This document shows positions 61,303 through 64,000 of a stretch of 64,000 nt of DNA, one piece after another. Origin of the DNA: JACCTH01 sp050741915 (GTDB lineage Bacteria > Actinomycetota > Acidimicrobiia > Spongiisociales > ZC4RG35); assembly GCA_050741915.1 (NCBI GenBank), contig JBOGEX010000017.1:1-64000 (forward strand). The letters are read 5' to 3'. Made by a program: the position numbers and the translations under genes. The notes under the pieces were generated by a model, which was given only the letters and a program-made list of their open reading frames with translations, searched no databases and was not told the DNA's origin. How positions within the stretch are numbered: the first letter of the stretch is position 1; every line of letters begins with the position of its first letter.

Positions 61303-63906
61303 ATGCCCGGCCAGATGGCGCTGGTCTCGTTGGTTGAACGAGAGCAACAGTTGGCGGCTCTCGACGAGACATTCGCCGAGCCGTCGACGGGCGCTGTCGT
61401 GCTGATATCCGGCGAGGCGGGGTTCGGCAAGACCTCGTTGCTGGATGTCTTCACCAAGCGTCTCGATCATCGGTACCGGGTTCTCAAAGCCGCCTGCGAA
61501 CCGGTGGGGATCCCTACGGGATTCGCTCCACTCTTCGAGCTGCTGGACGCCCTCCCACAGGAGCTGGCACTCGACATCCGGTCTGGTTCGGGTCGTGCGG
61601 TGGTTTATGCCGGGCTGCTCGACCTGTTGAAGAACGAAAAGATGGTCTTGATCATCGAGGACGTCCACTGGGCCGACGAGGCAACTCTGGGCATGGTGCG
61701 CTTCCTGGGCAAACGCATCGGATCGACCGGCAGCCGCCTCATCGTGACCTACCGACCCGAAGAACTCGACTTCAGCCCTCCGCTCCGCCTGGTGGTGGCC
61801 GATCTCGGTCCAGCGGCGGTACGGATCGAACTGACACCCCTCACTGTTACTGCTGTGGAACAGCTGGTCGCCGGATTGGACATGGATGCTGCGGCGGTCC
61901 ACGCCGCCACGTCGGGCAATCCGTTCTTCGTGGAAGAAGTGGTTGCCAACCCTGATTCTGAACTACCGCCCAACGTCCAGAACGCAGTCCTGGCGAATGC
62001 GGAGAGACTCCCGGAGGACACACTCGAGCTGTTGAGAACTGTGGCCCTGAGCCCCGATGGGGTGGCGATAGAGCACATCGCCGAGCTCGGTGACGAGGAC
62101 GGAAAACATATCGACCTCGGTTTCCAGCGACGGCTGCTGACTGCCAGCCGCGGCCGCATAGCATGCCGTCACGAATTGATCCGACAGAGCCTGGTGTTTT
62201 CCATGCCGCCGTCGATGAGCCGACGACTGCATCTCCGGCTGCTTCAGGCGCTCGAAACCCGGGCTAGCGGATCTGCCGATACTGCCCGTCTCGCCCATCA
62301 CGCCATCGGAGCCGAGACCGCCATCAAGGCCAGAGAGTATTCATTGCAGGCGGCACGCGACGCCAAAGGGACAGGTGCTCATCGCGAGGCAGCCTTCCAC
62401 TATGCCAACGCCCTCGAATACGCCGACGGGATGGACCAGGACATCCTGAAGGACACGCTCCTGCAGGCGGCCATGGAGCACAACGCGATCAACGACTTCG
62501 ACACCGCCACGGCTTTCAGCAGACGACGAATCGATCTGGCGACCTCGAGGGAGGAAACCGCGCGCGCTCGTGGCTGGGTTTCCTTCTTCGAGGCGCGGCA
62601 AAACGACCTGGTCGCCACCCGCACCGAAGCAGAGGCGGCCATTGCGATCCTGGAATCCCTCCCCGGCTCTGAGGAGCTTGCGGTTGCCCTGTCGGTCCTT
62701 GCCTGGGTGGAAATTGTCGAGGGGAATGTTGGGGCCGCCATCGAGGCCGGTGAGACTGCCGTGTCTGCGGCCCAAGCGACCGGGTCGATCGGGGTTGAGG
62801 TGTATGCCGGTGCCACGGTCGGGACCGCCCGCTGGATGCGAGGGGAGCGGGAGGGGTTTTACCAGGTCGAGGAGGCTGCGAAGCTCGGTGTCAGCGCAGG
62901 GGCAGGTGAGTTCGCCGCCGAAGCGTTGAAAAATCTGGGTGTCATGTCGCTGATCGCGGGACGTCTCGATGAGGCGCGGAGATGGTTCCAGGAAGTGCGG
63001 CAGTACTCGACGACACATGAGCTTGATGCCTGGTACATCGCCTCCACTACGACGCTGGCCCATATCGACGTGATCACGGGGCGATGGGATGATGCGGATA
63101 GGGAGCTCGAGATCGTCGCCGATCAGAAGACCTGCCGGCAGACCGAGATCGAAGCCCTTCAGACGTCGGCGACCCTGCGGATGCGGCGCGGTGACCCGGG
63201 TGCGGCGGAAAAGGCCGAGTCGGTCTTGATGAGGCTGGAGGGTTTTGATGATCTCATGGCGCAGGTCGATGGCTGTGCCATGGCGATGGAAGCCGCTTGG
63301 ATCGGCCTCCTCCCACTTGCAGGCGTGATCGGACGCTACGAGGCCCTGCGAACCGCTCCCGGGATGCGAGATGATCGGTCCGGTCGCGCCCGATTGGCCT
63401 TTTGGGCGCGACGGCTAGGGCTTGCGCTGCCGGAAGGCGAGATCACCGGTGCTGCAGGATTGGAGCTGGAAGGTTGTGTCGAGGAGGCGTCGGCCAGATG
63501 GGGGAAGAGGGGATTCGTCGTCGAAGCCGCCATCACTCGGGCCATCGCTCCTGGGGCCGACCTCGGGGAGGTGTTCGCCGAACTGGCGGCGATGGGCGCA
63601 GAAGGCGTGGCCCGCGGGCTGCGTCATGAGCTGCAGAGACGTGGAGTGGCTCGGATACCACGGGGCGAGAGATCCTCGACGAGACAGCACCCGGGCGGTC
63701 TGACACCAAGGGAGTCCGAGGTACTCGCTCTGTTGGCTGCGGGTCTGTCAAACGCTGGCATCGCCGAGAGGCTCTTCATCTCCGAAAAGACGGCCAGCCA
63801 TCACGTGTCCTCCCTCCTATCGAAGCTCAACGTGACCAGTCGCACCCGGGCCGCCGCCGTGGCGATCGCCAACGGGTGGACCCAACTGACCTCGGCCCCA
63901 ACATAG
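61303..63906 (+). CDS. LuxR-family ATPase transcriptional regulator (LAL/MalT type)
   Basis: This 867-residue regulator has an N-terminal STAND/AAA ATPase (Walker A GEAGFGKT at 37-44; Walker B VLIIEDVHWADE). A long helical TPR-like sensor region (about 350-760) follows, and a C-terminal LuxR HTH (LTPRESEVLALLAAGLSNAG, then FISEKTASHHVSSLLSKLNV). An inducer or partner protein would bind the TPR part and release DNA binding. The ATG at 61303 has GAGGAG 6 bases upstream. Confidence 0.92.
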   Translation: MPGQMALVSLVEREQQLAALDETFAEPSTGAVVLISGEAGFGKTSLLDVFTKRLDHRYRVLKAACEPVGIPTGFAPLFELLDALPQELALDIRSGSGRAVVYAGLLDLLKNEKMVLIIEDVHWADEATLGMVRFLGKRIGSTGSRLIVTYRPEELDFSPPLRLVVADLGPAAVRIELTPLTVTAVEQLVAGLDMDAAAVHAATSGNPFFVEEVVANPDSELPPNVQNAVLANAERLPEDTLELLRTVALSPDGVAIEHIAELGDEDGKHIDLGFQRRLLTASRGRIACRHELIRQSLVFSMPPSMSRRLHLRLLQALETRASGSADTARLAHHAIGAETAIKAREYSLQAARDAKGTGAHREAAFHYANALEYADGMDQDILKDTLLQAAMEHNAINDFDTATAFSRRRIDLATSREETARARGWVSFFEARQNDLVATRTEAEAAIAILESLPGSEELAVALSVLAWVEIVEGNVGAAIEAGETAVSAAQATGSIGVEVYAGATVGTARWMRGEREGFYQVEEAAKLGVSAGAGEFAAEALKNLGVMSLIAGRLDEARRWFQEVRQYSTTHELDAWYIASTTTLAHIDVITGRWDDADRELEIVADQKTCRQTEIEALQTSATLRMRRGDPGAAEKAESVLMRLEGFDDLMAQVDGCAMAMEAAWIGLLPLAGVIGRYEALRTAPGMRDDRSGRARLAFWARRLGLALPEGEITGAAGLELEGCVEEASARWGKRGFVVEAAITRAIAPGADLGEVFAELAAMGAEGVARGLRHELQRRGVARIPRGERSSTRQHPGGLTPRESEVLALLAAGLSNAGIAERLFISEKTASHHVSSLLSKLNVTSRTRAAAVAIANGWTQLTSAPT

Positions 63907-63912
63907 GCACAA

Positions 63913-63927
63913 CGCCCGATGTGGGCG
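63913..63927 (+). terminator. hairpin after the LuxR-family gene
   Basis: CGCCC (63913-63917) pairs with GGGCG (63923-63927), followed by CTTTCCC. It is a short stem with a weak T-run, plausible as a terminator. Confidence 0.4.
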
Positions 63928-64000
63928 CTTTCCCGTGTTCATACCTTTGGCGGGAACAAGGAGTTGCCCTGCCCCGGTATCTGGTGGAACGCAGTTTTCC

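Overview
The window is a GC-rich bacterial chromosome segment with dense gene packing, many GTG/TTG starts, 4-bp ATGA/GTGA gene overlaps and several promoters placed so close to the start codon that leaderless transcripts are likely. Together with a secreted M23 peptidase carrying degenerate S-layer-like repeats, an orphan transhydrogenase alpha-1 subunit, a DUF5667-type membrane protein, a CDC48-like AAA protein and DUF222/HNH remnants, this points to an actinobacterium, most likely of the Acidimicrobiia type. That placement is inference from gene content; no rRNA gene or full phylogenetic marker set is present. Layout: 0-3.3 kb is a minus-strand cluster (membrane protein, metallophosphoesterase, M15 peptidase lipoprotein, SRPBCC protein) followed by a YefM-type antitoxin with a broken RelE-type toxin. 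3.4-7.3 kb has ilvD diverging from an alpha-glucan phosphorylase. 7.4-9.2 kb is a minus-strand group of a small Cys-rich protein, queG and a TlpA-like lipoprotein whose CxxC motif reads TGA-x-x-Cys in frame, a strong candidate for a previously unannotated selenoprotein. 9.3-9.9 kb is a Phd/VapC-type toxin-antitoxin pair. 10.2-12.6 kb has a type II NADH dehydrogenase and a NYN-domain protein. 12.6-17.6 kb is the branched-chain amino acid operon ilvB-ilvN-ilvC-leuA, preceded by a leader peptide MTNQILVLP and a terminator, that is, a transcription attenuator. leuB lies at 22.2 kb, separated from leuA by a lipoprotein, two CNNM/CorC proteins and a frameshifted DUF559-like gene. 23-37.9 kb holds a tricorn-like protease, an alpha/beta hydrolase, a USP/CBS protein, an orphan pntAA with a nitroreductase, a DUF5667-like protein with an ECF sigma factor, a DEDD exonuclease/GIY-YIG fusion, a two-AAA-domain ATPase, an HExxH putative peptidase and a conventional TlpA lipoprotein. 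38-47 kb contains an ABC exporter, gatCAB, the M23/S-layer-like protein, and a second ECF sigma factor with a membrane-anchored partner. 46.9-56.6 kb carries dapE-dapD-dapC (lysine/peptidoglycan precursor synthesis), a DUF3105 lipoprotein, ligA, a CMD-family protein, mnmA with a cysteine desulfurase, an SRPBCC protein and an enoyl-CoA hydratase. 56.7-61.2 kb is a mobile or degraded island: a group II intron with a frameshifted reverse transcriptase sitting in a broken DUF222 gene, an integrase fragment, a HEPN/MNT toxin-antitoxin pair and a D-arm-less tRNA-Phe-like sequence. A large LuxR-family ATPase regulator closes the window. Three families of dispersed non-coding repeats occur: palindromes bounded by TTCTTGCGTA (four sites), a multi-unit REP-like element (two sites), and an exact 24-bp repeat (two sites). 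The strongest novelties are the putative Sec-containing TlpA protein, the ilv attenuator with its leader peptide, and the TTCTTGCGTA palindrome family.
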